Shown one piece after another: positions 23,369 through 32,559 of a stretch of 53,824 bases of DNA. The stretch covers positions 1 through 53,824 of the forward strand of contig NZ_JADKMA010000023.1 in assembly GCF_017676365.1 (NCBI RefSeq), given 5' to 3'. Each line of letters starts with the position of its first letter. Position 1 is the stretch's first letter. Position numbers and translations under genes: made by a program. Source of the stretch: Streptomyces oryzae (lineage in GTDB: Bacteria > Actinomycetota > Actinomycetes > Streptomycetales > Streptomycetaceae). The notes under the pieces are model-generated. The model was not told the origin of the DNA and ran no database searches. It saw nothing but the letters and a program-made list of their open reading frames with translations.

Positions 23369-23496
23369 CGCGAAGTCCCCCGCCCACACTGGCCCTCGCG
23401 CCTGCCGCCCCCACCGGACCTGCTCGCCGCTCAGGGCGGACGAGCACGCCCGGTGGCCAGGGCCGGTGGCCGGGCAGCCGGCCGGTCGGCCCGGTC

Positions 23497-23784
23497 TCAG
23501 CTCGGGGACCCGCGGCGCCGGCGCAGCTCATCGAGCCATCCACGAACCTGCGCACTGCTGTGCAGGTACGGCTCATCCGGACCCGGCCTCAGGTCGATAC
23601 CGTGGAGCAGGTCCAGCGCCCACCAGGAAAGCTCGTCCCATTCGAGCGCGTCCTCGGCGAGCCACTGTCCGGCCCACCGGTCGGCCGAATCCCGGCTCAC
23701 CCGGCCCTCTGCCACAGCGGCGAACCACGCCTCGATCTCGTCGATGTCCGGCTGATCGCTGTTGCCCCCGCTCACGGCGGTCAC
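23497..23784 (-). CDS. Small acidic protein of unknown function
   Basis: 95 residues, start GTG at 23784. The composition is acidic and tryptophan-rich (WFAAV, RWAGQW, EWDELSWWALDLLHG), ending in a basic tail. No domain is recognised and there is no signal peptide or membrane segment. The third-position GC pattern and the regular amphipathic helices suggest a real cytoplasmic protein. It lies 138 bp from the P450 gene stop on the same strand. Confidence 0.6.
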   Translation of the reverse strand: MTAVSGGNSDQPDIDEIEAWFAAVAEGRVSRDSADRWAGQWLAEDALEWDELSWWALDLLHGIDLRPGPDEPYLHSSAQVRGWLDELRRRRGSPS

Positions 23785-23922
23785 CGTACCCGGACCAGGC
23801 GGAGGGACGCGTCCGACATCGTCGCGAGTTGCACCGCCTGGGCAGTCGGCGGGTGGCGGCTCGGCGGCGAGCGGTGCGGCGGGCTGCCACGGCCCATGAG
23901 AGGGCGTGCGAGGGCGCCCGGT

Positions 23923-25272
23923 TCAGGCTGCCGCATCCCGTGGCACCACCCGCATCGGAAGGCGGTCCGGGTGGGCCACCGCCGATGCCACTTCCCGTAC
24001 GGAGTGGCCCTCAAGGGGCTCCATCCGCCACCGGGCCAGCACGGTGACCAGCGCGATGACGCTCTCCGTCCAGGCGAAGCCGTCCCCGATGCACTTGCGG
24101 TTGCCCGAGCCGAAGGGGATGTAGCTCTCGCGCGACTGGTCCTGGCGGCGCTCCGGCAGCCAGCGGTCCGGGTCGAACCGCTCCGGGTTCTCGTAGAGGC
24201 GCGGGTCGCGGTGCAGCGCGTAGAGGCTGAAGGCGATCTCCGTACCGGCCGGCAGCTCGGCGCCGCCGAGTTCGACCGGAGTGGCGACCCGGCGCATCAG
24301 CAGCGGGATTGCGTGCAGCCGGGAGACCTCGCGCAGCACGCGGTCGGTGTACTCCAGCTTGGGCAGGTCCTCGAAGGTGACGGGACGGTCTCCGACGACC
24401 GACCTGATCTCCTCCAGGAGGCGGTCCTCGACCTCGGGGTGGGCGGCCAGTTCGTGGAAGGCCCAGGCGAGGGTCGAGGCGGTGGTCTCCGTGCCGGCGA
24501 ACAGGATGGCGACCAGTTCGTCGCGTACCTCCTGGTCGCTGAGCGCCTCACCCGTGTCACTGTCCCGGGCGGCGAGCAGGGTGGACAGCAGGTCGTCGGC
24601 CTCGGAACCGTCGTGCTTCCGGTACGCGGCGATGACATCGTCCATGACCTTGCGCAGCCGGACAGCCGCCTGGTCGAACTTCCGGTTGGCTGGAATCGGC
24701 ACCTTGTCCAGCAGCTTTGGGGTGACAGCGCGCAGCAGTGCGGTCTTCAGCAGGATCGGTACGTCCCTGCGTACGGACGCCACAGCGGCAGGGCTGATGT
24801 CCGTCGAGAACATGGTGTCGGCCAGCGTGCCGACCGAGAACTCGATCAGTTCCTCGTCGACGGCGACGGTCTGCCCCGGTGTCCAGGCATCGGCCATGGC
24901 CCGGGCCCGGTCGGCCATCACCCGGGCGTACCCGGCGATCCGCTCCCGGTGGAAGGCCGGCTGCATCAGCCGGCGGTGCGGCCGGTGGATGTGCGAGGGC
25001 GCGGTCGGCAGCGAGTCCCCGATCAGGATGCGGGCCCGGACGAAGAACCTGCCCTTCTCCACATACCTGGCCTTGGTGACGAGCAGCTCGTGGGTGAGAT
25101 CCGCGCTGGTGACGAAGTAGACCGGGAGAGTGCCCAGATCCACCCGGACCAGATCACCCGTCGACCGGAGGGACTGCACGAAGTCGAGCGGTCGGCGCAG
25201 CAGGGGGAGGACGTGGCCGAGCAAGGGCAGCCGCCCGGGGGCCCGGGGTATCGCGCTCAGCGCTGTGCTCAC
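23923..25272 (-). CDS. Cytochrome P450, probable terpene oxidase
   Basis: A 449-residue P450 with all core motifs: I-helix LFAGTETTASTLAWAF, K-helix VLREVSRLHAIP (ExxR intact), FDPDRWLPERR, and the haem-cysteine loop YIPFGSGNRKCIGDGF. Length and motif style resemble bacterial sesquiterpene oxidases of the CYP170/PtlI kind. Start GTG at 25272 follows AGGAG, 38 bp after the terpene synthase stop on the same strand, so the two form an operon. This order, cyclase then P450, is that of the albaflavenone genes. It probably oxidises the terpene made next door; the product is not predictable. Confidence 0.9.
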   Translation of the reverse strand: MSTALSAIPRAPGRLPLLGHVLPLLRRPLDFVQSLRSTGDLVRVDLGTLPVYFVTSADLTHELLVTKARYVEKGRFFVRARILIGDSLPTAPSHIHRPHRRLMQPAFHRERIAGYARVMADRARAMADAWTPGQTVAVDEELIEFSVGTLADTMFSTDISPAAVASVRRDVPILLKTALLRAVTPKLLDKVPIPANRKFDQAAVRLRKVMDDVIAAYRKHDGSEADDLLSTLLAARDSDTGEALSDQEVRDELVAILFAGTETTASTLAWAFHELAAHPEVEDRLLEEIRSVVGDRPVTFEDLPKLEYTDRVLREVSRLHAIPLLMRRVATPVELGGAELPAGTEIAFSLYALHRDPRLYENPERFDPDRWLPERRQDQSRESYIPFGSGNRKCIGDGFAWTESVIALVTVLARWRMEPLEGHSVREVASAVAHPDRLPMRVVPRDAAA

Positions 25273-25310
25273 AGGATGCTCCTCTTCGTGATCCTCATGA
25301 CTGCCATGGC

Positions 25311-26486
25311 TCAGGCGAAGGAACGGCTGTCGTGTCCGGCTGCCGTCACGTGGTCCGTGACGGGGAGATGAGGGACCCCGAGCGCCGTGTCACCGTTGAC
25401 GGGCAGTCCGCCTTGCGGGACGGCGGGGACTCGCTTCTCGGGTACGGCATCCCACCACCAGGCGATGGCCGGGATGTCCAGCGGCTCCTCGCTGTCGTCG
25501 GTGGGTGTGTCCCGGAACGTGGTGGGCAGCTCGGCGGGGTCCTCCGGTGTGGTGTACCGGTGGGAGGAGATGCCCCAGTCCTGCGCGGCCCGGATGAAGC
25601 AGCTGAGGCTCTCCAGATACTGGCGCAGCTGGGGGCTTCCGGAGGCGGAGAGATGGTCGCGGAGCCGGAGGAAGAGGCACATGACACGGTCGCGTTGGGC
25701 GACGGCGACCTCAAGGGCTTCGGCCGGTTCGAGCCCGTGGTGGTGTTCCAGTACGCGCAGCACGTTGAGGTAGTACTGCTGTCCCCGGGACTCCTTGTGG
25801 TAGGAGAAGAGGTCGTTGTCCCACGTGATGATGAAATAGGCCATCTCGGCAGCGGCCCGTACCGAGGTGGCGTCCCTCTCGTGCGGCTGGAGTTCGTAGC
25901 CGTAGCCCATCTCCAGCAGCGGCATGACGACCGATGTGGCGCCGTCGTACAACCGCATCAGGGCGTAGTCGTTGAGGTCGGGAACGGTGTTCTTGCTGCG
26001 ATGCGACGCCTCCCACACCACCGACAGGAAGTACTCCCGCAGCGCGTCGACCCAACGGGCCAGTTGGGCTGGTGTCGCATGCTGTTCCATCCGCCGACGC
26101 AGATCCCGCAGTCCTGCGGCCAGGGAGTCCCCGGTGAGCATGGCCGCTTCCGGGTTCTGGGCGATGCGCAGCAGCCGGGAGAGCTCGGGGACGAGCTCCT
26201 TGGGGTCGGTGCCGAGTTCGCCCTCCTCGCAGTGGCCGTCGTCGACGCCGAAGAGCCACAGGACGAAGTCGGCCAGGAGCGAGATGACCTCCTCGTCGCC
26301 CTCCGGGAGGATCCGGGCGGCGAAGGTGCCGATCTCCTGGCCGACCAGCTTCTCGCGGAGTTCGGGTGAGCCGATGTCGAAGGTCCGTGCCCAGGCGGCG
26401 GTCTGTTGGTCGATCAGCTTGTGCCGGGGATGTATCGCGGGGGGTATCGGAGAATAGACGGGGGGGATCAGCATCCCGTGCTCCAC
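25311..26486 (-). CDS. Class I (bacterial) terpene synthase
   Basis: A 391-residue single-domain class I terpene cyclase. The acidic metal motif is D82-D83-G-H-C-E87 (DDxxxE form) in LWLFGVDDGHCEE. The second metal motif is N224-D-x-x-S228-x-x-x-E232 (NDLFSYHKE). The diphosphate-sensor arginine R178 lies exactly 46 residues before N224, and the C-terminal RY pair is in SSHRYTT. All catalytic elements are present. Start GTG at 26486 follows GAGGT. It cannot be assigned to a known product; the DDGHCE motif does not match geosmin, methylisoborneol or epi-isozizaene synthases as I know them. Confidence 0.9.
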   Translation of the reverse strand: MEHGMLIPPVYSPIPPAIHPRHKLIDQQTAAWARTFDIGSPELREKLVGQEIGTFAARILPEGDEEVISLLADFVLWLFGVDDGHCEEGELGTDPKELVPELSRLLRIAQNPEAAMLTGDSLAAGLRDLRRRMEQHATPAQLARWVDALREYFLSVVWEASHRSKNTVPDLNDYALMRLYDGATSVVMPLLEMGYGYELQPHERDATSVRAAAEMAYFIITWDNDLFSYHKESRGQQYYLNVLRVLEHHHGLEPAEALEVAVAQRDRVMCLFLRLRDHLSASGSPQLRQYLESLSCFIRAAQDWGISSHRYTTPEDPAELPTTFRDTPTDDSEEPLDIPAIAWWWDAVPEKRVPAVPQGGLPVNGDTALGVPHLPVTDHVTAAGHDSRSFA

Positions 26487-26606
26487 TGTCGATCACCTCG
26501 GTCGTTCTGCGGCAACGCCGCTTTCGTGGCCGAACTCTTGGGAAGGCCGGTGGTGGCGCGCCGGTGTCCCGTCGCGACGCCCACGTACACGGCAAGCACT
26601 CATGCC

Positions 26607-26632
26607 ACGACCCGCCCGGTGGGGCGGGTCGT
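26607..26632. terminator. Terminator between conservon and terpene operon
   Basis: ACGACCCGCCC and GGGCGGGTCGT form a perfect 11-bp stem with a GGTG loop. It lies 108 bp beyond the cvnE stop and about 120 bp before the terpene synthase start, which suggests that the two minus-strand units are transcribed separately. Confidence 0.75.
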
Positions 26633-26739
26633 AAGCGGCGGGGAGAGGTTGACGTATCGCGGCCATCACCTGCTCATATGTATCCACGGCAACAAGTGCC
26701 TATTCGCGTCACAGGGAAACCAGCGGTTTCCGGTATTCC

Positions 26740-28281
26740 CTACTCGCGGTTCAGCACCCGGCTTTTCACGGCCGCCCACCTGGATTCGTGGGCGGGCCCC
26801 GGCGCGGGGGACGGCTCCGGCACGGCCCCCGCCGGCGCCGACGGCTGCCGCTGGGGGAGGGTTTCCCGGTGCGGCGCGGGTGGCGGCAGCGGCTGCCTGG
26901 CCGACGTGCTGTGAGCGCCCGTAGGCTGCCGGCCGGCCCGGCGGGGCGGGGAGAACGTCGTGGGCAGCGACACCAGCCGCCGTGACATCAGCGCGTTGTC
27001 CCGGCGCAACTCCTCCTCCGGAACGGCCAGTCGTACGTCCGGCAGCCGGAAGAGCAGCGTGTCGATCCCGGTGTCCGCGATGGCCCGGCCCAGATCCCGG
27101 CCAGGGCACTCGTGCGGACCCGCGGCGAAGGCCAGATGGGAGCGGTTGCCGTGCAGAGGGACCGACAGGTTGGGCCGGACGGCCGGGTCGACGTTTCCCG
27201 CGGCGAGCCCCAGCACCAGCATGTCGCCGGCCTTGATCCGTCGCCCGGCGAGCGTGGTGTCCCCGGTGGCCCAGCGGCCGATGCTGGTCGTCTGCGGCGG
27301 CTCGTCCCACAACACCTGTTCCAGCGCGTCGGGCAGCGTGGTGTGGCCACCGGCCAGGGTCGCCCGGAAGCGGCGGTCGGTGAGCAGCATCCGCAGTGTG
27401 TTGGAGATCAGATTGATCGTCGTCTCATTGGCCGCGACCAGCGTCAGCCGCAAGTGCTCCCGCACCTCGTCGTCGGTCAGCCGGGCCGGATGCTCGATCA
27501 GCTTGGAGCCCACGTCGTGCCCTGGGCTCGCCCGCTTGCGGTCCACCAGCCGCTGCAGGGTCTCGGTGATGAAGTTGTTGCTGTCGACGGCGGTCTCGGT
27601 GCCCTGGATCAGGTCCTTGGCGGCCTCGGCCAGCTTGGGCCCGTACTCCTCCTCCATACCGAACAGCTGGGTGATGACGCGCAGCGGAAGCTGCTCGGCG
27701 AACTGCTCGACCAGATCGGCCTTCCCGGCGTCCTGGAAGTCGTCGATGAGCTGGTGCGTGAAGCGGATGACGTAGCGGCGGATGCCGCGCGCCTCGAAAC
27801 GGGACAGGCTGTCGGTGAGCGCCTGGCGCAGCCGCCGGTGCTCCATGCCGTCCGCGAACACACACAGCGGCTGCCACATGGTCACCGGCGCCAGCGGGTG
27901 GTCAGGTCCGATCCGGCCTTCCCGCATGGCCCGCCAGTGGCGGGAGTCCCTGGAGTACAGCGACGGCGTGCGGGCCACTTCGAGGTTCTCCCGATGGCCG
28001 AGCACCAGCCAGGCTTCCACGTCGCCGGGCAGCAGCACCGGGGCCACCGGGCCGTGCTCGGCGCGCAGCTTCTCGTACAGGCCCATGGGGTCCGTCTCGG
28101 CCTCGGGGCCGAAGAGGGGGCGCAGGCTCGCGGCGGTGCCGCTCGCGGCACCGCCGACGTGCGCGGGACAGCCGGGCGGCGGGGAGGCAGCCGCGGCGGT
28201 CCCTCCACCGGGCCCGGGCTGCGGGGACGGTGCCTGCGGCTCCTGCGGCTCGTACGAGGGGTCGGGGGATTGCGGGGTCAC
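26740..28281 (-). CDS. cvnE: Conservon cytochrome P450, CYP157-like, without ExxR
   Basis: A 513-residue P450, the last gene of the conservon. Residues about 1-55 and the last ~75 are Pro/Ala-rich extensions around a normal P450 core. The I-helix is TLVAANETTINLISN and the haem loop FAAGPHECPGRDLG. In place of the K-helix ExxR there is ALEQVLWDEPP, with Trp at the arginine position. CYP157 proteins of S. coelicolor conservons are known for the same change (EQSLW). The start is GTG at 28281, overlapping the cvnD stop as GTGA. The substrate is unknown; it may be recruited by the CvnD G-protein system. Confidence 0.9.
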   Translation of the reverse strand: MTPQSPDPSYEPQEPQAPSPQPGPGGGTAAAASPPPGCPAHVGGAASGTAASLRPLFGPEAETDPMGLYEKLRAEHGPVAPVLLPGDVEAWLVLGHRENLEVARTPSLYSRDSRHWRAMREGRIGPDHPLAPVTMWQPLCVFADGMEHRRLRQALTDSLSRFEARGIRRYVIRFTHQLIDDFQDAGKADLVEQFAEQLPLRVITQLFGMEEEYGPKLAEAAKDLIQGTETAVDSNNFITETLQRLVDRKRASPGHDVGSKLIEHPARLTDDEVREHLRLTLVAANETTINLISNTLRMLLTDRRFRATLAGGHTTLPDALEQVLWDEPPQTTSIGRWATGDTTLAGRRIKAGDMLVLGLAAGNVDPAVRPNLSVPLHGNRSHLAFAAGPHECPGRDLGRAIADTGIDTLLFRLPDVRLAVPEEELRRDNALMSRRLVSLPTTFSPPRRAGRQPTGAHSTSARQPLPPPAPHRETLPQRQPSAPAGAVPEPSPAPGPAHESRWAAVKSRVLNRE

Positions 28282-28898
28282 GTCGTCGCCTCCGAAGTCA
28301 TGGCGAGGGAATACAGATGCCGCATCAGCGACAGCAGGACGTCCTTGCTGGACTCCCGGCTGCGGGCGTCGCACATCAGCAGCGGCACGTCGTCGGCCAG
28401 GTCCAGCGCCTCGCGCAGCTCCTCGTCCGCGTAGGAAGGCGCCCCGTCGAACGCGTTGACGGCCACCACGAACGGCGTCTGCGACTCCTCCAGGCGGCCG
28501 AGCACATCGAAGCTCGCCTCCAGCCGCCTGGTGTCGACGAGCACCACAGCGCCCAGCGCGCCTTCGAACAGGCCGTTCCACAGGAACCAGAAGCGCTGCT
28601 GCCCGGGGGTGCCGAAGACATACAGGACCAGCTCGTCGTTGAGGCTGATGCGGCCGAAATCCATGGCCACCGTCGTCATCCTCTTGCGCTCGACGCCCGC
28701 GAGATCGTCGACGCTGACACTGGCCTGCGTCATCGTCTCCTCGGTCGTCAGCGGCCGGATCTCGCTCACCGAGCGGACCAACGTCGTCTTGCCCACGCCG
28801 AAACCGCCCACGATGACGATCTTGACAGCGGACGTGGCCGATGACGGCAGCGCGTCCTCACTCCGAGGCCCCACCGTCTCAGAGGTTCTGGAGTCCAT
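28278..28898 (-). CDS. cvnD: Conservon small GTPase CvnD
   Basis: A 206-residue Ras-like, MglA-like GTPase. The P-loop is VIVGGFGVGKTTLVRSV, the switch region VAMDFGRISL, the switch II DxxG position is replaced by the family's FGTPGQQRFWFLW, and the base-specificity loop is VVAVNAFDG. It is cytosolic or membrane-peripheral and forms the G-protein part of the CvnA-E signalling complex. The start at 28898 overlaps the cvnC stop by 20 bp. Confidence 0.94.
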   Translation of the reverse strand: MDSRTSETVGPRSEDALPSSATSAVKIVIVGGFGVGKTTLVRSVSEIRPLTTEETMTQASVSVDDLAGVERKRMTTVAMDFGRISLNDELVLYVFGTPGQQRFWFLWNGLFEGALGAVVLVDTRRLEASFDVLGRLEESQTPFVVAVNAFDGAPSYADEELREALDLADDVPLLMCDARSRESSKDVLLSLMRHLYSLAMTSEATT

Positions 28899-29226
28899 GG
28901 ATCACCGCCTTGATGATGTCGATGTCGGGAAGAGACGGGACCGGTGTCCTGGCTTCCACATGGTCTTCTGCCAAGAGATCCGCGAGCAGCACGGTGACGA
29001 TGCTCACCGGAAGTTCCAGGTGGGCCGAGATCTCCACCACGGACAGCGGGGACTGGCACACCCGCAGGATGGACTCGTGCTCCGGCTGCATGCCGATCCG
29101 GGGTGCGGTACGGGCCATGATCAAGGTGACCAGGTCAAGACCGGTCTCCTCGGATCCGCTGCGCCCGCCGGTCAGGACGTACAGCCGCTCAGGGCTGCCC
29201 TCGTCCCACTCAGCGTCCGGCGTCAT
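28879..29226 (-). CDS. cvnC: Conservon DUF742 protein CvnC
   Basis: A 115-residue DUF742 protein with the family's RLYVLTGGR start and a winged-helix-like section: HESILRVCQSPLSVVEISAH, then LPVSIVTVLLADLLAE. ATG at 29226 overlaps the cvnB stop as ATGA. DUF742 proteins are constant partners of the roadblock and GTPase members of conservons. Confidence 0.94.
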   Translation of the reverse strand: MTPDAEWDEGSPERLYVLTGGRSGSEETGLDLVTLIMARTAPRIGMQPEHESILRVCQSPLSVVEISAHLELPVSIVTVLLADLLAEDHVEARTPVPSLPDIDIIKAVIHGLQNL

Positions 29227-29627
29227 CGGGCCAGCCGGTCGCCACGCGGCGGGCTGGTCAGGTGGGCACCGATCCGTGCGACGAGGTCCCGCATCTGCTG
29301 CCCCACAAGGCCCATGTCGACGCCTTCGTCGACCAGCACGACCAGATGAGCTCCCTCGCCGGCGGCCATCAGATGCAGGAAGCCGCCGTCCACCTCCATG
29401 ACGACCATCCGCATCTGGCCGTTGCTGTGCGGGAACTCTTCGGCCGCCGCCCCGGCCAGGCTCTGGACGCCCGCACCGATCGCCGCCAGCCGGTCGGACG
29501 TGTCCCTGTCCGGCGGGCACTGGGCCATGCACAGACCGTCCGACGACAGAAGAACGACGTGGCGAGTCTGCGGAACGCTCTCCGCCAAGTCCTTAAGCAT
29601 CCAGTCCATGTCGGGCTGCCGAACCAT
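29223..29627 (-). CDS. cvnB: Conservon roadblock/LC7 protein CvnB
   Basis: A 134-residue roadblock/LC7-domain protein (MDWMLKDLAESVPQTRHVVL, SSDGLCMAQ, GAGVQSLAGAAAEEF, GAHLVVLVDEGVDMG). Such proteins regulate small GTPases, here CvnD. It starts 3 bp after the cvnA stop. Confidence 0.94.
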   Translation of the reverse strand: MVRQPDMDWMLKDLAESVPQTRHVVLLSSDGLCMAQCPPDRDTSDRLAAIGAGVQSLAGAAAEEFPHSNGQMRMVVMEVDGGFLHLMAAGEGAHLVVLVDEGVDMGLVGQQMRDLVARIGAHLTSPPRGDRLAR

Positions 29628-29630
29628 CGC

Positions 29631-31169
29631 TTACTCACCTTCATTCGACGACTTGTCGCTCTGTTCCTGGGCGGCAGCCGTTGCTGATCGCTTGCCGGAC
29701 AGACCTTCCTGGAAGGCGCCCATCCACATTCCGGGCGCCGGGCTCTCCGGTACCGTCGCGTCCGGCTCGGCCTGCTGCTGCGGCGTGGGAGTGCTGCTCG
29801 CAGTTGGGCGGGCGCCGGCCCGGCCGCGACGGCTGCGGCGCTGCGGCAGGCCGCTGGCCGTACGCTCGACGACCTCTGGTGTCTCCTCGTCCATCCGCTC
29901 CTGTTCCCCGAGGCTTGAGGCCGGCGGTGCGAGCTTCGTGGCCGAGGGAACGGAGGGAGCGGGCCGGTCCGACGGTCCCTGCCCGGAGGCGGCGCCGATG
30001 CCGTGGGCGCGCCCGCTCGCCGGCGCAGTGGTGACCAGTTCGTGGGGGACGACCAGGACCGCGCGTACGCCCCCGTACGAGGAAGGCGCCAGCGACACCT
30101 GGAAGTCGTACTCCTGCGCGAGGCGCCCCACCACGGTCAGGCCGAGGCGCGGTGCTTCGCCGAGGTCGTTGAGGTCGATGCCCTCACGGGCGGTCTCGAG
30201 CATGCGCTCGGCCCGTTCCCGCGCCTCCTCGCTCAGCCCGAAGCCGCCGTCCTCGATCTCGATGGCGATGCCCGCGTGCACCTCGCTCGCGGTCAGGTGG
30301 ACCCGCGTCTGCGGCGGCGAGTAGGTGGTGGCGTTGTCCAGCAGCTCGGCGAGCGAGTGGATCAGCGGCTCCACGGCCCGGCCGACGACGGCGACCTCAG
30401 CGACCGAGTGCAGGGAGACCCGCTGATAGTCGGCGATCCGGGACATGGCGCCGCGCAGCACGCTGTAGAGCGGAACGGCCTGGCTCCACTGCCGGCCCGG
30501 CCTGGCCCCGCCGAGCACCGCGATGGTGTCGGCGAGCCGGCTGATCAGGGCGTTGCTGTGGTCGAGGCGCAGCAGGTCCGCGAAGAACTCTCCGCTGTCG
30601 CCGTGCCGTTCCTCCATCTCCCGCAGGTCGGTGGCCTGGCGGTGCACGACGGCCTGCACACGGCGGGCGATGTTGACCACACCTCGCTGCGCGGAATCGC
30701 GCAGGGACTCCTCGGCCGTGACCGCCTCGACCACCGAGCGCAGCAGCTCGTGATGGGCAGCCTCGAACTCGGCCCCGGACCCGTGCTCCGGGCCGGCGAT
30801 GGACAACGAGCGCACCACCTCCTCGGCGAACTCGCCGCGGCGCAGCCGCTCCACCGCCTCGGGCAGCCGGTCCTTGGCCAGCTGCACCGTCGCCGATTCC
30901 TGCTGCCGCAGGCGGTGCTGGAGCGCCTGATGTTGCTCCGCATACGTTGCCTGCAACGTCGTCAGCGCCCTGCCGCGTCGCAACAACTCGCCTGTGATGA
31001 GAGCCACAGCGGCGACGCCGACGACTCCGCACGCGACGACCGCGGCCCCGGCACCTTCAGGGACCTGGACGGCCGCGACGGTTGTGGCGACCGCCATGGC
31101 AAGTGTGGGCAGCCACCACCACAGATGGGCGGACCGTTGACCTCCGGGAGATGATCCCGTGCGCATCAT
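29631..31169 (-). CDS. cvnA: Conservon sensor ATPase/kinase-like protein CvnA
   Basis: A 512-residue membrane sensor. Two N-terminal transmembrane helices (LWWWLPTLAMAVATTVAAV; AVVACGVVGVAAVALITG) are followed by a coiled stretch and a histidine-kinase-type ATPase domain with the N-box SLAELLDNATTYSPP and EIEDGGFGLSEEA. There is no clear phospho-acceptor histidine box, as is normal for CvnA. The last ~120 residues are disordered and Pro/Ser/Ala-rich. Start ATG at 31169 follows GAGGA; the next codon is also ATG. It leads the cvnABCDE operon. Confidence 0.92.
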   Translation of the reverse strand: MMRTGSSPGGQRSAHLWWWLPTLAMAVATTVAAVQVPEGAGAAVVACGVVGVAAVALITGELLRRGRALTTLQATYAEQHQALQHRLRQQESATVQLAKDRLPEAVERLRRGEFAEEVVRSLSIAGPEHGSGAEFEAAHHELLRSVVEAVTAEESLRDSAQRGVVNIARRVQAVVHRQATDLREMEERHGDSGEFFADLLRLDHSNALISRLADTIAVLGGARPGRQWSQAVPLYSVLRGAMSRIADYQRVSLHSVAEVAVVGRAVEPLIHSLAELLDNATTYSPPQTRVHLTASEVHAGIAIEIEDGGFGLSEEARERAERMLETAREGIDLNDLGEAPRLGLTVVGRLAQEYDFQVSLAPSSYGGVRAVLVVPHELVTTAPASGRAHGIGAASGQGPSDRPAPSVPSATKLAPPASSLGEQERMDEETPEVVERTASGLPQRRSRRGRAGARPTASSTPTPQQQAEPDATVPESPAPGMWMGAFQEGLSGKRSATAAAQEQSDKSSNEGE

Positions 31170-31575
31170 CAGCGTCCTCAAATCGTTCGACAGGCTGAGC
31201 AAAGAGGCGATGGGGGAGCAACGAGTCCACCTCCGGCCCTCTGCGCCGGGCACACCCCGACCGGTCCGGGACCCGTTGCAGGGCAAGACGTTGCCGGGGC
31301 AACTCAGTGAGACTCCGTCATGCCGAGGCTGCAGCAGCATAACCAGAAACGATCAACGGCTCTCAATCGAGGCACCGTTCGACCCGTTCGGCCCGCGCAA
31401 GGATATGGCGAAAGTCGATCGCGGCCGTGTCCAGTTCTCGGTAACTCGGTGAACACTCTGTGAGAAGCGGGCGCCATCCACCTCGCCATCACTCGCGGGT
31501 GAGCGGGTGTCAGGGCGGGGTGAGCCGGTGTCAGAGCGGCCCACACCGAAGCTCGGGATGGCCCGCTGCACCGCG
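31170..31575. other. 406-bp region upstream of the conservon
   Basis: Contains a possible cvnA promoter on the minus strand: TTGAGA (31366-31361), 18-bp spacer, TTATGC (31342-31337). Near the left gene a 20-bp unit GGGTGAGCGGGTGTCAGGGC (31497-31516) is repeated with two changes at 31518-31537. No gene is seen. Confidence 0.4.
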
Positions 31576-32337
31576 TCAGTCGGCCGCTGTGACCGGTTCC
31601 ACGCGGGCGGGGACGTGTTTGTGCCAGGGAGTGCCCGCGATGGGGTCCCGCAGGTGGAGCGAGGTGAGTTCGTTGGGCGCGACGCCACTGCTGCCGTGCT
31701 CCGGGTGGTCGACCCCGTAGCCGTTGGGCAGTGACACATGCCCCGGCTGCATGGCGTCGGTGATCTCCACCCGGGCCTCGGCGCTGCCCCGTTCCGTGCT
31801 GACCCGGGCCGGGTCCCCGTCGGACAGCCCGAGGCGCGCGGCGTCGACCGCGCTGATGCGCAGGGCACCCTCCGTGTCCCGGCGGCGCCAGCGGGGGTCG
31901 CGGATGATGGTGTTGGCGGTGAAGGAGCGGCGCTCCCCCGCGGTCAGCACGAAGGGGTAGGCATCGCTGACCCAGCCCGGCCCCGTACGGTTCAACCCGG
32001 GCAGCTGTGAGAGCAGTTCGGGGATGGCGACGGTGAAGCGCCGGTCGGGGCGCCGCACATAGGCCCACACGTCGTCCCAGCCGTCGGCGGTGAAGGTGAC
32101 ACCCGCGGGGTTGGCCACGATCGCGTCGAACAGGGCGTCACCGTCCGCGTGCCCCGCGCGCCGGTTCAGCCGCTGGGTGAGGATGTTGCGTCCGATCTTC
32201 AGGGCCGCCTCGAACTCGCCGAAGCGCTTCGAGTCGTAGTACGCCTCCCGCAGCACCAGCGGCGTCCACCAGTCCCCGAGCAGATCGACGGTCCGCGCGA
32301 TCGAGCAGGGCCAGGACCCGAACGGAGTGCGCTTCAC
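31576..32337 (-). pseudogene. In-frame chimera: HxlR N-terminus joined to molybdopterin-oxidoreductase C-terminus
   Basis: A 253-codon open frame built from two unrelated families. Residues 1-59 are the first half of an HxlR regulator (SWPCSIARTVDLLGDWW, RFGEFEAALKIGRNILTQRL). From about residue 60 the sequence is the C-terminal part of a molybdopterin-dependent oxidoreductase: AGHADGDALFDAIVANPAG, PFVLTAGERRSFTANTI and the dinucleotide-binding section ALRISAVDAARLGLSDGDPA. The junction is near 32160. Neither half is complete: the regulator lacks its wing and the enzyme lacks all catalytic domains. Start GTG at 32337. A deletion fusing two genes is the simplest explanation; the product is probably non-functional, although the frame is intact. 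Confidence 0.8.
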
Positions 32338-32559
32338 GGCCCCCACTTTATCGGTCTCCCAGAGAAACCAACCCGTGTCCGGCGGCGTCCTGGCTGCTGT
32401 GAGACTGATCAACTGGCCGACCGCCCGGTGGTGTTGGCCGCATATCGGCCCACCCCGCACCAGCCACACGCGCTGACCACGCGAACCACGCACCAAGGGC
32501 CGACCGCAGAACTCACCTGTACCCATGACGACTTCCCGCAGCACCAGGAGGGGACCCCC

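Noticed and set aside
25311..26486. Epi-isozizaene (albaflavenone) or geosmin synthase
   Set aside because: The gene order resembles albaflavenone genes, but the N-terminal sequence and acidic motif differ, and the protein is far too short for geosmin synthase.
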